DNA of 14,201 nucleotides from CAZAXU01 sp964489245 (GCA_964489245.1 CAZAXU010000047.1:1-14201), one strand, 5' to 3'; positions 7,129 to 14,148 are shown, counted from the stretch's first letter. Numbers and translations: made by a program. The notes: generated from the letters alone by a model not told the origin.

Positions 7129-7785
7129 ATGAGTCAAACATTCAAATTTTTTAAATCTCCTGTCGCTCTGTTCAGTCAAGTGGTTTCGTTTGTTTTACAC
7201 CCGATATTTATTCCGATGTATGGTGTGTTGTGCTATTTTTTTCTTAGCCCCAGATATTTTTTACCGGTTAATATAAAATTTATGGTTTATTATGTCTTGA
7301 TTTTGGCAATTATTATTCCCTTTTTAGTGGTTTTTTTATTTAGATTGTTGAAGATAATCTCTAGTTTAGACATGAAAAATATAAAAGGGAGACTATATTT
7401 TTCCATTATTATGGCGGGAGTTTATTACATTATCTTTAAAAAAGTTTCAGCCTATCATCAATATATTGAACTCATACCGTTTTTTCTAGGCATTTTTCTA
7501 TCTATTGCCACGCTTGTTCTTTTCAATTATTTCAATAAAAAACCCAGTATTCATGCTATGGCAATGGGAGGAATAACAGCTTTTTTCATAATTTGGAGCT
7601 ATTATACAAAAATTAATATTCTGTTTTTTCTTTCCGGATTGATTGTTGTTTCCAGCATAAGCATTGCGGCCAGGCTATATCTGAAAGCGCACAGCAGTCA
7701 AGAGGTTGCCACGGGTTTGGTCGTCGGAATTTTAATGCAGTTTCTATCTTTTTCCTTGATTTTTATGTTGGGTGGTGATTTATAG
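7129..7785 (+). CDS. Polytopic membrane protein with partial PAP2 signatures
   Basis: A 218-residue inner-membrane protein with about six hydrophobic helices (near 14-40, 50-72, 88-104, 113-134, 144-180 and 194-214). Two stretches resemble phosphatidic-acid phosphatase type 2 motifs. PSIH at 139-142 corresponds to the PSGH motif, with I for G. ARLYLKAHSSQE at 181-192 fits SRx5Hx3D, with A for S and E for D, keeping Arg182 and His188. The first motif (Kx6RP) is not clear; the nearest Lys/Arg pair is K83 and R88. It may be a lipid-phosphate phosphatase or a degenerate relative that lost activity. It starts 3 nt after rpoN, so it is almost certainly co-transcribed and coupled; the same pairing is familiar from flavobacterial genomes. 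Its stop overlaps the convergent beta-barrel gene by 6 nt. Confidence 0.75.
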   Translation: MSQTFKFFKSPVALFSQVVSFVLHPIFIPMYGVLCYFFLSPRYFLPVNIKFMVYYVLILAIIIPFLVVFLFRLLKIISSLDMKNIKGRLYFSIIMAGVYYIIFKKVSAYHQYIELIPFFLGIFLSIATLVLFNYFNKKPSIHAMAMGGITAFFIIWSYYTKINILFFLSGLIVVSSISIAARLYLKAHSSQEVATGLVVGILMQFLSFSLIFMLGGDL

Positions 7786-8481
7786 AAAATAAAAAATAAT
7801 TCCAAAACGCTGCTCTTTCATTTTAACGGATTTTCCACTTACTTCAATTCCATCCTTGATGATATCTGAGATTCCGTAGTAATAATTAAAATTCCATTTC
7901 CCGTATCCTAAAGACAGACTGACACCATATTGCCAAGGATTAATTAGTTTCAGGTCTTTATACTGAACATGTATTTTGTTTGAATAATATTCCGATGTGC
8001 TTGCATAAACATAAGCAAAAGTCACTCCGGCATATAGACGCCAAAAAGCAAATTTTTCAGGGTTGCTCCCTCGAACACGAATTTCAAAAGGAATTTCAAC
8101 TTTGTTTAAAATTAAAGAATTGCTTTTATAGCCGGTTCCCAAAATCTCATAAACCGGTTCTGCACTACTTTCGTCAGTGCTGATTCTCAGATTTTGAAAA
8201 TATTCATCTCGTCCGTATCCAACCCCCAAACCAAAACCGATATTACGCCTTTTATTGATAGGGATATCTCTGATATACCCGAATTTAATAGCATTAGAAA
8301 AGCCATTTTGTTTGATATTTTCCGGTAGATCCACCAACGCTACGTATGAAATGCCAAAATAGATTTGATCCTCCAGATAATAAATATCAGGTTTATAAAT
8401 GGAATCGATTTGGGCATTCTTGACCTGTGCAGAAAGAAAATTAATGATAAAAAAAGATATGATGATAAAAATTTTTCTCAT
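7780..8481 (-). CDS. Small outer-membrane beta-barrel (porin-family) protein
   Basis: A 233-residue exported protein. The signal peptide is residues 1-18 (MRKIFIIISFFIINFLSA, then QV). The mature part alternates amphipathic strands and Gly/Tyr-rich turns (QIYFGISYVAL, RNIGFGLGVGYGRDEYF, NKVEIPFEIRVR, FWRLYAGVTFAYVYAS, GVSLSLGYGKWNFNYYYG) and ends in an aromatic strand (QRFGIIFYFL), the usual outer-membrane barrel signal. It fits the outer-membrane beta-barrel or PorT-like family seen next to rpoN in flavobacteria. I do not call it PorT: that gene of the type IX secretion system usually sits elsewhere, and the motifs recalled here are generic. It converges on the PAP2-like gene and diverges from pyrH. 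Confidence 0.8.
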   Translation of the reverse strand: MRKIFIIISFFIINFLSAQVKNAQIDSIYKPDIYYLEDQIYFGISYVALVDLPENIKQNGFSNAIKFGYIRDIPINKRRNIGFGLGVGYGRDEYFQNLRISTDESSAEPVYEILGTGYKSNSLILNKVEIPFEIRVRGSNPEKFAFWRLYAGVTFAYVYASTSEYYSNKIHVQYKDLKLINPWQYGVSLSLGYGKWNFNYYYGISDIIKDGIEVSGKSVKMKEQRFGIIFYFL

Positions 8482-8508
8482 AACCAGAATTTAATCGTAA
8501 AATTAAGA

Positions 8509-8516
8509 CAAAAATA
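8509..8516 (-). promoter_or_regulatory. Candidate -7 element for the porin-family gene
   Basis: The minus strand reads TATTTTTG, a full TAnnTTTG match, 27 nt before the ATG at 8481. A -33 TTG is not evident at the right distance. It shares the 78-nt divergent gap with the pyrH promoter. Confidence 0.4.
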
Positions 8517-8530
8517 TCAATAAAAATTCA

Positions 8531-8538
8531 TATTTTCG
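8531..8538 (+). promoter_or_regulatory. Candidate -7 element for pyrH
   Basis: TATTTTCG matches seven of eight positions of TAnnTTTG and ends 21 nt before the pyrH ATG at 8560. No -33 TTG is visible, so this is the best of weak options in the gap. Confidence 0.3.
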
Positions 8539-8559
8539 TTTATTCTAAATTATCAAACG

Positions 8560-9264
8560 ATGAAATATAAAAGAATACTATTGAAACTTAGCGGAGAATC
8601 TTTAATGGGAAACAAAGACTATGGAATCGATCCTGAAAAGGTAGAGGAATTTGCGGGTGAAATTAAGGAATTGTATCAAGCAGGCGTAGAAGTAGGCATT
8701 GTTATTGGTGGCGGCAATATTTTCAGAGGTCTGTCCGATGCAGGAAAAATCATGGGAAGAACACGGGGTGATTTTATGGGCATGTTGGCAACAATTATCA
8801 ATGGAATGGCTTTGCAGGGTACACTCAAAAAAAATGATGTTCCCACAGCGCTTCTCAGCGGTTTGAAAGTAGATAAAATTGCAGATGAAGTCAATCCTGA
8901 AAAAGCCATTCAATTGCTGGAAAACAAGCAATATGTAATTTTTAGTGGAGGAACCGGAAACCCTTTCTTCACCACAGATACCGGAGCTGTTTTAAGAGCT
9001 TTGGAAATTCAAGCGGATGTCATTTTAAAAGGCACCAGAGTGGATGGTATTTATGATGCTGATCCCGAAAAAGTTTCCAAGGCAAGGAAATATGATAGAA
9101 TTTCTTATGAAGAAGTATTACAAAAAGAATTAAAAATTATGGATGCAACAGCCTTTGCTTTAAGTAAAGACAATAAATTGCCTATCATCGTTTTTGATAT
9201 GAATAAAAAAAGAAACTTGTTCAAAGTAGTTAAAGGAGAAAATATTGGAACAATTGTTGAGTAA
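8560..9264 (+). CDS. pyrH: UMP kinase PyrH
   Basis: Cytoplasmic, typically hexameric enzyme that phosphorylates UMP to UDP with ATP in pyrimidine synthesis, allosterically controlled by GTP and UTP in characterised bacteria. At 234 residues it has the usual length. Amino-acid-kinase motifs are in order: KLSGESL (9-15), IVIGGGNIFRG (47-57), the UMP-binding region GDFMGMLATIINGMAL (70-85), GGTGNPFFTTDT (130-141) and ILKGTRVDGIYDADP (155-169). The last block has G where many relatives have A (ILKAT). It is followed after 73 nt by frr, the common pyrH-frr order; tsf, often upstream in other bacteria, is absent here and a divergent porin-family gene takes its place. Confidence 0.97.
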   Translation: MKYKRILLKLSGESLMGNKDYGIDPEKVEEFAGEIKELYQAGVEVGIVIGGGNIFRGLSDAGKIMGRTRGDFMGMLATIINGMALQGTLKKNDVPTALLSGLKVDKIADEVNPEKAIQLLENKQYVIFSGGTGNPFFTTDTGAVLRALEIQADVILKGTRVDGIYDADPEKVSKARKYDRISYEEVLQKELKIMDATAFALSKDNKLPIIVFDMNKKRNLFKVVKGENIGTIVE

Positions 9265-9283
9265 CAACAGACAAATAAATTTG
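9254..9283 (+). promoter_or_regulatory. Candidate promoter for frr and recA
   Basis: TTG at 9254-9256, a 19-nt spacer, then TAAATTTG at 9276-9283, a full TAnnTTTG match. This is the only candidate in the window with a full -7 octamer and a -33 TTG inside the 17-23 range. The -33 half lies in the last codons of pyrH. The leader would be about 49 nt. It would let frr-recA be transcribed independently of pyrH. Confidence 0.5.
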
Positions 9284-9337
9284 CAGATAAACACATTTAT
9301 TTTTATATTTCCGTTTGAATATTAAAATTTGAGTAAT

Positions 9338-9904
9338 ATGAATGAAGAATTAAATTTTATATATGAAGAAGCGCAGGAACATATGGAAAAAAGTATTGCG
9401 CACTTAGAACACGAGCTGAAAGGGATTAGGGCAGGAAAAGCCTCTCCTCAAATGCTTTCCGGAGTGACGGTTGATTATTATGGCACTCCGACACCGCTTT
9501 CTCAGGTGGCAAATGTGGGTATTCGTGATGCCAGAACCATAGCCATTCAACCTTGGGAAAAAAATATGTTGTCTGTTATCGAGCGAGAAATTATCAACGC
9601 CAATTTAGGTTTCAACCCGATGAACAACGGAGAACAAATTATCATCAATATTCCCGTTCTGACAGAAGAACGAAGAAAAGAATTAGTCAAACACGCAAAA
9701 GAAGAGGCAGAACTTGCAAGGGTGGCGATTAGAAACGTCAGGAAAGATGCCAATAACGATATAAAAAAAATGGAGAAAGACGGTGATATTTCCGAGGATA
9801 TGGAAAAAATGGCACATGACAAAATTCAGAAAATGACAGATGATTATATCAAAAAAGTTGAAGAAAGACTAGAAAAGAAAGAGCAAGATATTCTAACAGT
9901 ATAA
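9338..9904 (+). CDS. frr: Ribosome recycling factor Frr
   Basis: Works with EF-G to split post-termination ribosomes. The 188-residue protein (E. coli: 185) has the long three-helix-bundle pattern and conserved blocks: GIRAGKASPQML (29-40), VDYYGTPTPLSQVANV (45-60), RTIAIQPWEK, NLGFNPMNNGE and the Lys/Asp-rich helical region near 130-175 (AIRNVRKDANNDIKKMEKDG). I chose ATG 9338: an in-frame TTG at 9329 adds only three residues and the family starts near this ATG. recA begins 9 nt after the stop, so the two genes are probably on one transcript. Confidence 0.97.
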   Translation: MNEELNFIYEEAQEHMEKSIAHLEHELKGIRAGKASPQMLSGVTVDYYGTPTPLSQVANVGIRDARTIAIQPWEKNMLSVIEREIINANLGFNPMNNGEQIIINIPVLTEERRKELVKHAKEEAELARVAIRNVRKDANNDIKKMEKDGDISEDMEKMAHDKIQKMTDDYIKKVEERLEKKEQDILTV

Positions 9905-9913
9905 AAAACAATT

Positions 9914-10951
9914 ATGGCAAAAAAAGATTTGGATAAACAGCAGCAAGCAGAAAAAGAAGCTAAACTGAAAGCACTTAAATTAACTTTGGATAAACTGGAC
10001 AAGACTTATGGAAAAGGAACGGTTATGGCTTTAGGTGACGAACCCGTAGGTGAGATTGATGTGATTCCCTCAGGATCTATCGGTCTGGATTTGGCTTTAG
10101 GTGTGGGAGGATATCCTAGAGGCAGAGTGGTGGAAATTTATGGACCGGAGTCTTCCGGAAAAACAACATTAGCTCTTCATGCCATTGCCGAAGCACAAAA
10201 AAAAGGAGGAATAGCGGCGTTTATCGATGCAGAACATGCTTTTGACAGATTTTATGCAAAAAATTTGGGAATAGATATTGAAAACTTGATTATTTCTCAA
10301 CCTGATTATGGAGAACAAGCCTTGGAAATCGTTGATAACCTGATTCGTTCAGGAGCTATTGACATTATTGTAGTCGACTCTGTTGCTGCATTGACACCTA
10401 AAAGTGAAATTGAAGGAGAAATGGGCGACTCGAAAATGGGACTTCATGCACGCCTGATGTCTCAAGCATTAAGAAAATTGACCGCCTCAATTTCCAAAAC
10501 CAATTCAACCGTTATTTTTATCAATCAATTAAGAGAGAAAATCGGTATAGTATTTGGAAATCCGGAGACAACAACCGGAGGGAACGCCTTGAAATTTTAT
10601 GCATCTGTTAGGTTAGATGTAAGAAAATCGACCCCGATTAAAGATGCGCAAGGTCAGTTGATGGGAAACAAAACCAGACTGAAGGTTGTAAAAAATAAAG
10701 TAGCACCTCCATTCAGAACCACAGAATTTGATATTATGTATGGCGAAGGAATTTCAAGAGTAGGAGAGATCTTGGATTTAGGCGTAGATTTGGATATTAT
10801 CAAAAAAAGCGGTTCATGGTTCAGCTATGATGACACCAAGCTCGGACAAGGAAGAGATGCCGTGAAAAACATTATCAAAGATAACCCCGAATTGATGGAA
10901 GAATTGGAAGAAAAGATTATGGCGGCACTAACGCTTAAGAACGAAGAATAA
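9914..10951 (+). CDS. recA: Recombinase RecA
   Basis: ATP-dependent strand-exchange protein for recombinational repair, and co-protease for SOS-type responses where a LexA exists. The 345-residue protein has Walker A GPESSGKT (77-84), catalytic Glu107 in IDAEHAF, Walker B IIVVD ending Asp155, the ATP-sensing Q205 region (FINQLREKIG) and GNPETTTGGNALKFYAS (215-231). The N-terminal 20 residues are Lys/Gln/Glu-rich, and the C-terminus is short and acidic (MEELEEKIM, then NEE). No key residue is missing. It follows frr by 9 nt and is ended by a clear intrinsic terminator at 10988-11017. I see no obvious SOS box upstream; the gap to frr is too short for its own promoter. Confidence 0.98.
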   Translation: MAKKDLDKQQQAEKEAKLKALKLTLDKLDKTYGKGTVMALGDEPVGEIDVIPSGSIGLDLALGVGGYPRGRVVEIYGPESSGKTTLALHAIAEAQKKGGIAAFIDAEHAFDRFYAKNLGIDIENLIISQPDYGEQALEIVDNLIRSGAIDIIVVDSVAALTPKSEIEGEMGDSKMGLHARLMSQALRKLTASISKTNSTVIFINQLREKIGIVFGNPETTTGGNALKFYASVRLDVRKSTPIKDAQGQLMGNKTRLKVVKNKVAPPFRTTEFDIMYGEGISRVGEILDLGVDLDIIKKSGSWFSYDDTKLGQGRDAVKNIIKDNPELMEELEEKIMAALTLKNEE

Positions 10952-10987
10952 TATATTTTTCAGTAGAATATAATAATTAACTATTTC

Positions 10988-11017
10988 GGGGTGGCTTTTA
11001 TAAGCGACCCCTTTTTT
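10988..11017 (+). terminator. Intrinsic terminator of recA
   Basis: A 10-bp stem GGGGTGGCTT (10988-10997) pairs with AAGCGACCCC (11002-11011) around a TTAT loop, with one G-G mismatch at 10993/11006. It is followed by a run of six T (11012-11017). The stem has seven G-C pairs, strong for this AT-rich DNA. It lies 37 nt after the recA stop and 3 nt before the comF ATG. Confidence 0.85.
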
Positions 11018-11020
11018 GTG

Positions 11021-11710
11021 ATGAAAAATATGATAAATGATTTTATCAATCTGTTTTTTCCCAAGGTCTGTTTGTCTTGTCATGAAATTTTACTCAAAGA
11101 TGAAAACACAATTTGTCATAATTGCCTGAGCGATTTGCCTTTTACAAATTTTGACCTGACAAAAGATAATCCGGTTTATGAAACGCTGTCGGCAATTGTT
11201 CCGATTGAGGCAGCAACCTCGTTGCTGTTTTTCAATAAAGAAGGAAACGTACAAGAGCTGATTCATCAACTTAAATATCAAAATCAACAGGAAATTGGTA
11301 GTTTATTCGGTGAGATATTAGCATATAAAATTAAAGAGTCTCCTTTTGTGAGCAAGATTGATTATATTATTCCGGTTCCGCTACATCCGAAAAAAATAAA
11401 AAAAAGAGGATATAATCAACTTACAAAATTTGGAAGCGCCATGAGTGAAATTCTAAAAATTCCCTATAACGAAAATGTTTTGACACGAGTGGTGAACACA
11501 ACAACACAGACCAAAAAAACAAGTTATCAAAGACGTCTAAATGTAGACCGAGCTTTTGCTGTAAGCCCGGACAATCAATATCACGAAAAACATTTTCTTT
11601 TATTGGATGATATGATGACAACCGGTGCCACGCTTGAGGCTTGTACGGAAGAATTGTTAAAAATTCCGCAAGCTCAAGTGAGTGTGGCAACCATAGCGTT
11701 CAGCCTATGA
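11021..11710 (+). CDS. ComF family phosphoribosyltransferase-like protein
   Basis: A 229-residue ComF-type protein. Residues 17-35 hold a CxxC...CxxC zinc-finger pattern (C17, C20, C32, C35), then the ComF block PVPLHPKKIKKRGYNQ (118-133) and the PRPP-binding loop LLLDDMMTTGAT (193-204). Bacillus ComFC-type members function in DNA uptake; a competence role here is inference, since no other competence gene is near. The start is uncertain: ATG 11021 gives 229 residues, ATG 11030 gives 226 and aligns better with recalled relatives that begin about seven residues before LFFPK. A GTG at 10991 is in frame but lies in the terminator stem, so I rejected it. The recA terminator sits just in front, so expression depends on readthrough or a start within the gap. 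Confidence 0.88.
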   Translation: MKNMINDFINLFFPKVCLSCHEILLKDENTICHNCLSDLPFTNFDLTKDNPVYETLSAIVPIEAATSLLFFNKEGNVQELIHQLKYQNQQEIGSLFGEILAYKIKESPFVSKIDYIIPVPLHPKKIKKRGYNQLTKFGSAMSEILKIPYNENVLTRVVNTTTQTKKTSYQRRLNVDRAFAVSPDNQYHEKHFLLLDDMMTTGATLEACTEELLKIPQAQVSVATIAFSL

Positions 11711-11779
11711 CAAAAGAGCCAATCAAAAATCAATTTTTATTCTATCAAGATTTATTAACTTTACGAAAAATTCAATCTT

Positions 11780-13222
11780 ATGGATGATAAAAAGCTTATT
11801 ATACAAGATAATTATATCAATGGAACATGGCATTCCTCCGATGATAGACTAAAAGTATTTCATAAATATTCTCAAGAATTGTTAGCCGAAATTTCTTTGG
11901 CGAATAGTCGGCAAGTAGAGAATGCCATTCAAGCATCTGTTAAGGCTTTTGAGATTTTTAAAAATTATTCTGCAGAAAAAAGAGCAAATATTTTAGAAAA
12001 TTTATATATAAAACTGGAAGAACAAGCAGAAGAATTTGCCCGATTAATCGCTGCAGAGGGCGGAAAACCTATCAGTTATGCGCGCAGTGAAGTTAGTAGA
12101 GCACTTGATAATCTCAGGACAGGAATCAGAGAAATTTTTAGTTTTTCAGGAAAACAAATCCCGATGGATTATTTGAATGGCACAGGGAAACTGGCTTATA
12201 CGCTACGCGTCCCGATTGGACCGATTGTTGGCATTACGCCCTTTAATTTTCCGCTGAATTTAGCACTTCATAAATTGATTCCCGCCATTGCAACCGGTTG
12301 CAGCATTATTCTAAAACCTGCACCACAAGCTCCATTGACACTCTTGGCTTTTGCCAAGCTTTTGGAACAAACGGATTTGCCGCAGGGTGCCGTAAATATT
12401 TTGATGACAAACAATGAAAATGCACAAAAATTAATTGAAGATGACAGGCTGAAAATCTTATCTTTCACAGGAAGCGATAAAGTGGGTTGGATGTTGAACA
12501 AAATTGCAGGGAAAAAGAAAGTATTATTGGAAATGGGAGGAAATGCAGCAGCGATTGTAGATGAAAGTGTCAATTTGCAACGTGCCGCCAGAAAATTGGT
12601 TTACGGCAGTTTTTTGAACGCCGGACAAATTTGCATTTCCACACAAAGAATCTATGTCTTGGAAAATGTTTTTGATGAATTTATAAAACACTTTATCAAA
12701 GAAACAAAAAAAGTGAAGTCAGGAGACCTGATGGATGAGGAGGTGATCAACAGCAGCATGATTTCCCGTCAAGATTTGTTCAGAATTAAACAATGGGTTG
12801 ATGAGGCGGTTGAAAAAGGAGGACAAATTTTATGCGGAGGACAAATTTTGGATGAAAAAGCAAACATTTTTGCTCCCACAATCCTGACCAATACAACGCA
12901 AAATGTGAAAGTAAACACTGAAGAAGCTTTTGCTCCGGTGGTGGTTATTGAGAAAATAGAATCTTTTGCCCGAGGAATTGAGTTGGTAAACGATTCTCGT
13001 TATGGTTTGCAGGCAGGTGTTTTCACCAATAGAGTTCAACATATTTTCAAGGCACAAAATGAATTGGATGTTGGCGGTGTGATAATCAATGATGCACCGG
13101 GATTCAGAATAGATTCCATGCCCTATGGCGGCGTAAAAGATTCGGGAATAGGCAGAGAAGGCGTGCGTTATGTGATGGAAGAATTCACCGAGCCCAGACT
13201 GGTTGTTATCAATCCGTTATAA
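11780..13222 (+). CDS. NAD(P)-dependent aldehyde dehydrogenase
   Basis: Oxidises an aldehyde to a carboxylate with NAD(P)+; the substrate cannot be assigned. The 480-residue length and motifs fit the ALDH superfamily. TPFNFPLN contains the conserved Asn156, ILKPAP carries the cofactor-binding Lys179, FTGSDKVG (229-236) is the nucleotide-binding loop, LLEMGGNA holds the general base Glu251, and GQICISTQR holds the catalytic Cys285. The C-terminal block MPYGGVKDSGIGREG is also canonical. An 18-nt-period repeat near 12818-12849 encodes GGQIL twice. It starts 69 nt after comF, possibly with a weak -7 TAACTTTA at 11756-11763. It converges with rpiB, 3 nt between the stops. Confidence 0.92.
   Translation: MDDKKLIIQDNYINGTWHSSDDRLKVFHKYSQELLAEISLANSRQVENAIQASVKAFEIFKNYSAEKRANILENLYIKLEEQAEEFARLIAAEGGKPISYARSEVSRALDNLRTGIREIFSFSGKQIPMDYLNGTGKLAYTLRVPIGPIVGITPFNFPLNLALHKLIPAIATGCSIILKPAPQAPLTLLAFAKLLEQTDLPQGAVNILMTNNENAQKLIEDDRLKILSFTGSDKVGWMLNKIAGKKKVLLEMGGNAAAIVDESVNLQRAARKLVYGSFLNAGQICISTQRIYVLENVFDEFIKHFIKETKKVKSGDLMDEEVINSSMISRQDLFRIKQWVDEAVEKGGQILCGGQILDEKANIFAPTILTNTTQNVKVNTEEAFAPVVVIEKIESFARGIELVNDSRYGLQAGVFTNRVQHIFKAQNELDVGGVIINDAPGFRIDSMPYGGVKDSGIGREGVRYVMEEFTEPRLVVINPL
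12818..12849 (+). repeat. 14-nt direct repeat inside the aldehyde dehydrogenase
   Basis: GGAGGACAAATTTT occurs at 12818-12831 and again at 12836-12849, an 18-nt period that keeps frame and encodes GGQIL twice (GGQILCGGQIL). It lies in a variable loop region between ALDH helices. Confidence 0.75.
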
Positions 13223-13225
13223 AAT

Positions 13226-13657
13226 TTATTTCAGCGGAATTTTTTTAATTCTATTTTTATGTCTTCCCCCTTCGAAACCTGTGTTTAGAAAAACATTGAC
13301 AAATTCCAAAGCCTGATTTTCCGAGATGAACCGAGCCGGCAGTCCTAAAATATTAGCATCGTTGTGCTTTCTAGCCAGTTCCACTAACTCTTTATTCCAG
13401 CAAAGCGCGGCACGAATAGCTTGGTGTTTGTTGGCTGTGATGGATGCCCCGTTACCGCTGCCACACAGAATAATACCCATGTTTGCATCTCCGTTTTCTA
13501 CGGCAGCAGCCACGGGGTGAATATGATCCGGATAATCTACACTATCGTCTGTATCTGTTCCGAAATTGATCACTTTGTGTCCTAGATTTTCCAGTTTTTC
13601 AATAATGGCAAATTTATACTGTGTGCCGGCGTGGTCATTTCCGATAGCTATTTTCAT
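13226..13657 (-). CDS. rpiB: Ribose-5-phosphate isomerase B
   Basis: Interconverts ribose 5-phosphate and ribulose 5-phosphate in the non-oxidative pentose phosphate pathway; some RpiB-fold relatives isomerise allose 6-phosphate or galactose 6-phosphate. The 143-residue protein has NDHAG (7-11, usually SDHAG), DYPD (41-44), the active-site block ILCGSGNGASITANK (63-77) with the catalytic Cys65, and RKHNDANILGLPARF (96-110) with His98. The tail GFEGGRHKNRIKKI is typical. Ser67 replaces the Thr or Gly seen in some relatives. It converges on the aldehyde dehydrogenase with no room for a terminator between stops, so the 3' ends of the two transcripts should overlap. Confidence 0.96.
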   Translation of the reverse strand: MKIAIGNDHAGTQYKFAIIEKLENLGHKVINFGTDTDDSVDYPDHIHPVAAAVENGDANMGIILCGSGNGASITANKHQAIRAALCWNKELVELARKHNDANILGLPARFISENQALEFVNVFLNTGFEGGRHKNRIKKIPLK

Positions 13658-13691
13658 ATGTTTATATTTTATTGTTATTCAATTTGTTATG

Positions 13692-13719
13692 TTTTGTCAC
13701 ATCATCGTATTTTGTCACA
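13692..13719. repeat. Paired 10-nt direct repeat upstream of rpiB
   Basis: TTTTGTCACA occurs at 13692-13701 and 13710-13719, 18 nt apart (about 1.7 helical turns). It lies 35-62 nt upstream of the rpiB ATG in the 170-nt gap. Such a spaced pair could be an operator for a dimeric regulator. No regulator gene is adjacent and the AT-rich context means chance is possible, but the TGTCAC core is not low complexity. Confidence 0.6.
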
Positions 13720-13812
13720 ATTTTTGCTTAGGGTCAAAATAAAATGTATTTTTTTCTAATGCTTGTATTCATAAATAGTTTATAAAAACGGTCAACCTAT
13801 ATCAGAGACGTA

Positions 13813-13820
13813 CAAAGATA
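13813..13820 (-). promoter_or_regulatory. Candidate -7 element between the alkyltransferase-like gene and rpiB
   Basis: The minus strand reads TATCTTTG, a full TAnnTTTG match, 8 nt after the stop of the alkyltransferase-like gene. If used, it would give rpiB a leader of about 150 nt that carries the repeated TGTGACAAAA. No -33 TTG is found at the right spacing. Confidence 0.3.
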
Positions 13821-13827
13821 AGGAGTT

Positions 13828-14148
13828 TTATAGTTCAGGATTCCAAAAATAACGTTCCATTTTCACAATTTGATTGTTTTTCACCTCAATTCCTTCATTT
13901 TCCAAAAGTTCTTGCATCAGATTGCTACCTTGAAAGTGAAATTTTCCGGTGAGCAAACCATTTCTGTTTACAACACGATGTGCGGGAATATTTGAATTGT
14001 TCTTTTGTCTATTCAAAACCCAGCCTACCATTCTTGAACTGCGTTTGTTTCCGAGATATGCAGCAATGGCTCCATAGGTTGTGATTTTTCCGTAGGGAAT
14101 GGCTTTTACAACATCAATAACCTTATCGTAAAAAGATTTTTCTTTCAT
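13828..14148 (-). CDS. Alkyltransferase-like protein (ATL), MGMT DNA-binding domain without acceptor Cys
   Basis: A 106-residue single-domain protein of the O6-alkylguanine-DNA alkyltransferase fold. It matches only the DNA-binding domain: KAIPYGKITTYGAIAAYLG (15-33), with the base-flipping Tyr25; SSRMVGWVLNRQ (37-48), with the Arg39 finger; and IPAHRVVNRNG (54-64). Canonical enzymes have PCHRV with the methyl-accepting Cys; here it is PAHRV with Ala56. ATL proteins with Cys replaced (for example by Trp in E. coli and fission yeast) bind O6-alkylguanine and flag it for nucleotide excision repair; that role is inferred. The ATG at 14148 starts the family's usual N-terminus. Confidence 0.9.
   Translation of the reverse strand: MKEKSFYDKVIDVVKAIPYGKITTYGAIAAYLGNKRSSRMVGWVLNRQKNNSNIPAHRVVNRNGLLTGKFHFQGSNLMQELLENEGIEVKNNQIVKMERYFWNPEL

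Noticed and set aside
9329..9337. TTG start for frr
   Set aside because: ATG 9338 is 9 nt downstream and gives the standard frr N-terminus.
10991..11020. GTG start for comF at 10991
   Set aside because: It lies inside the terminator stem, and the extra ten residues are not part of the family's usual N-terminus.
5583..13827. Sigma-54 (-24/-12) promoters near rpoN or in the other gaps
   Set aside because: I found no TGGCAC-N5-TTGC-like match in any intergenic gap on either strand by eye.
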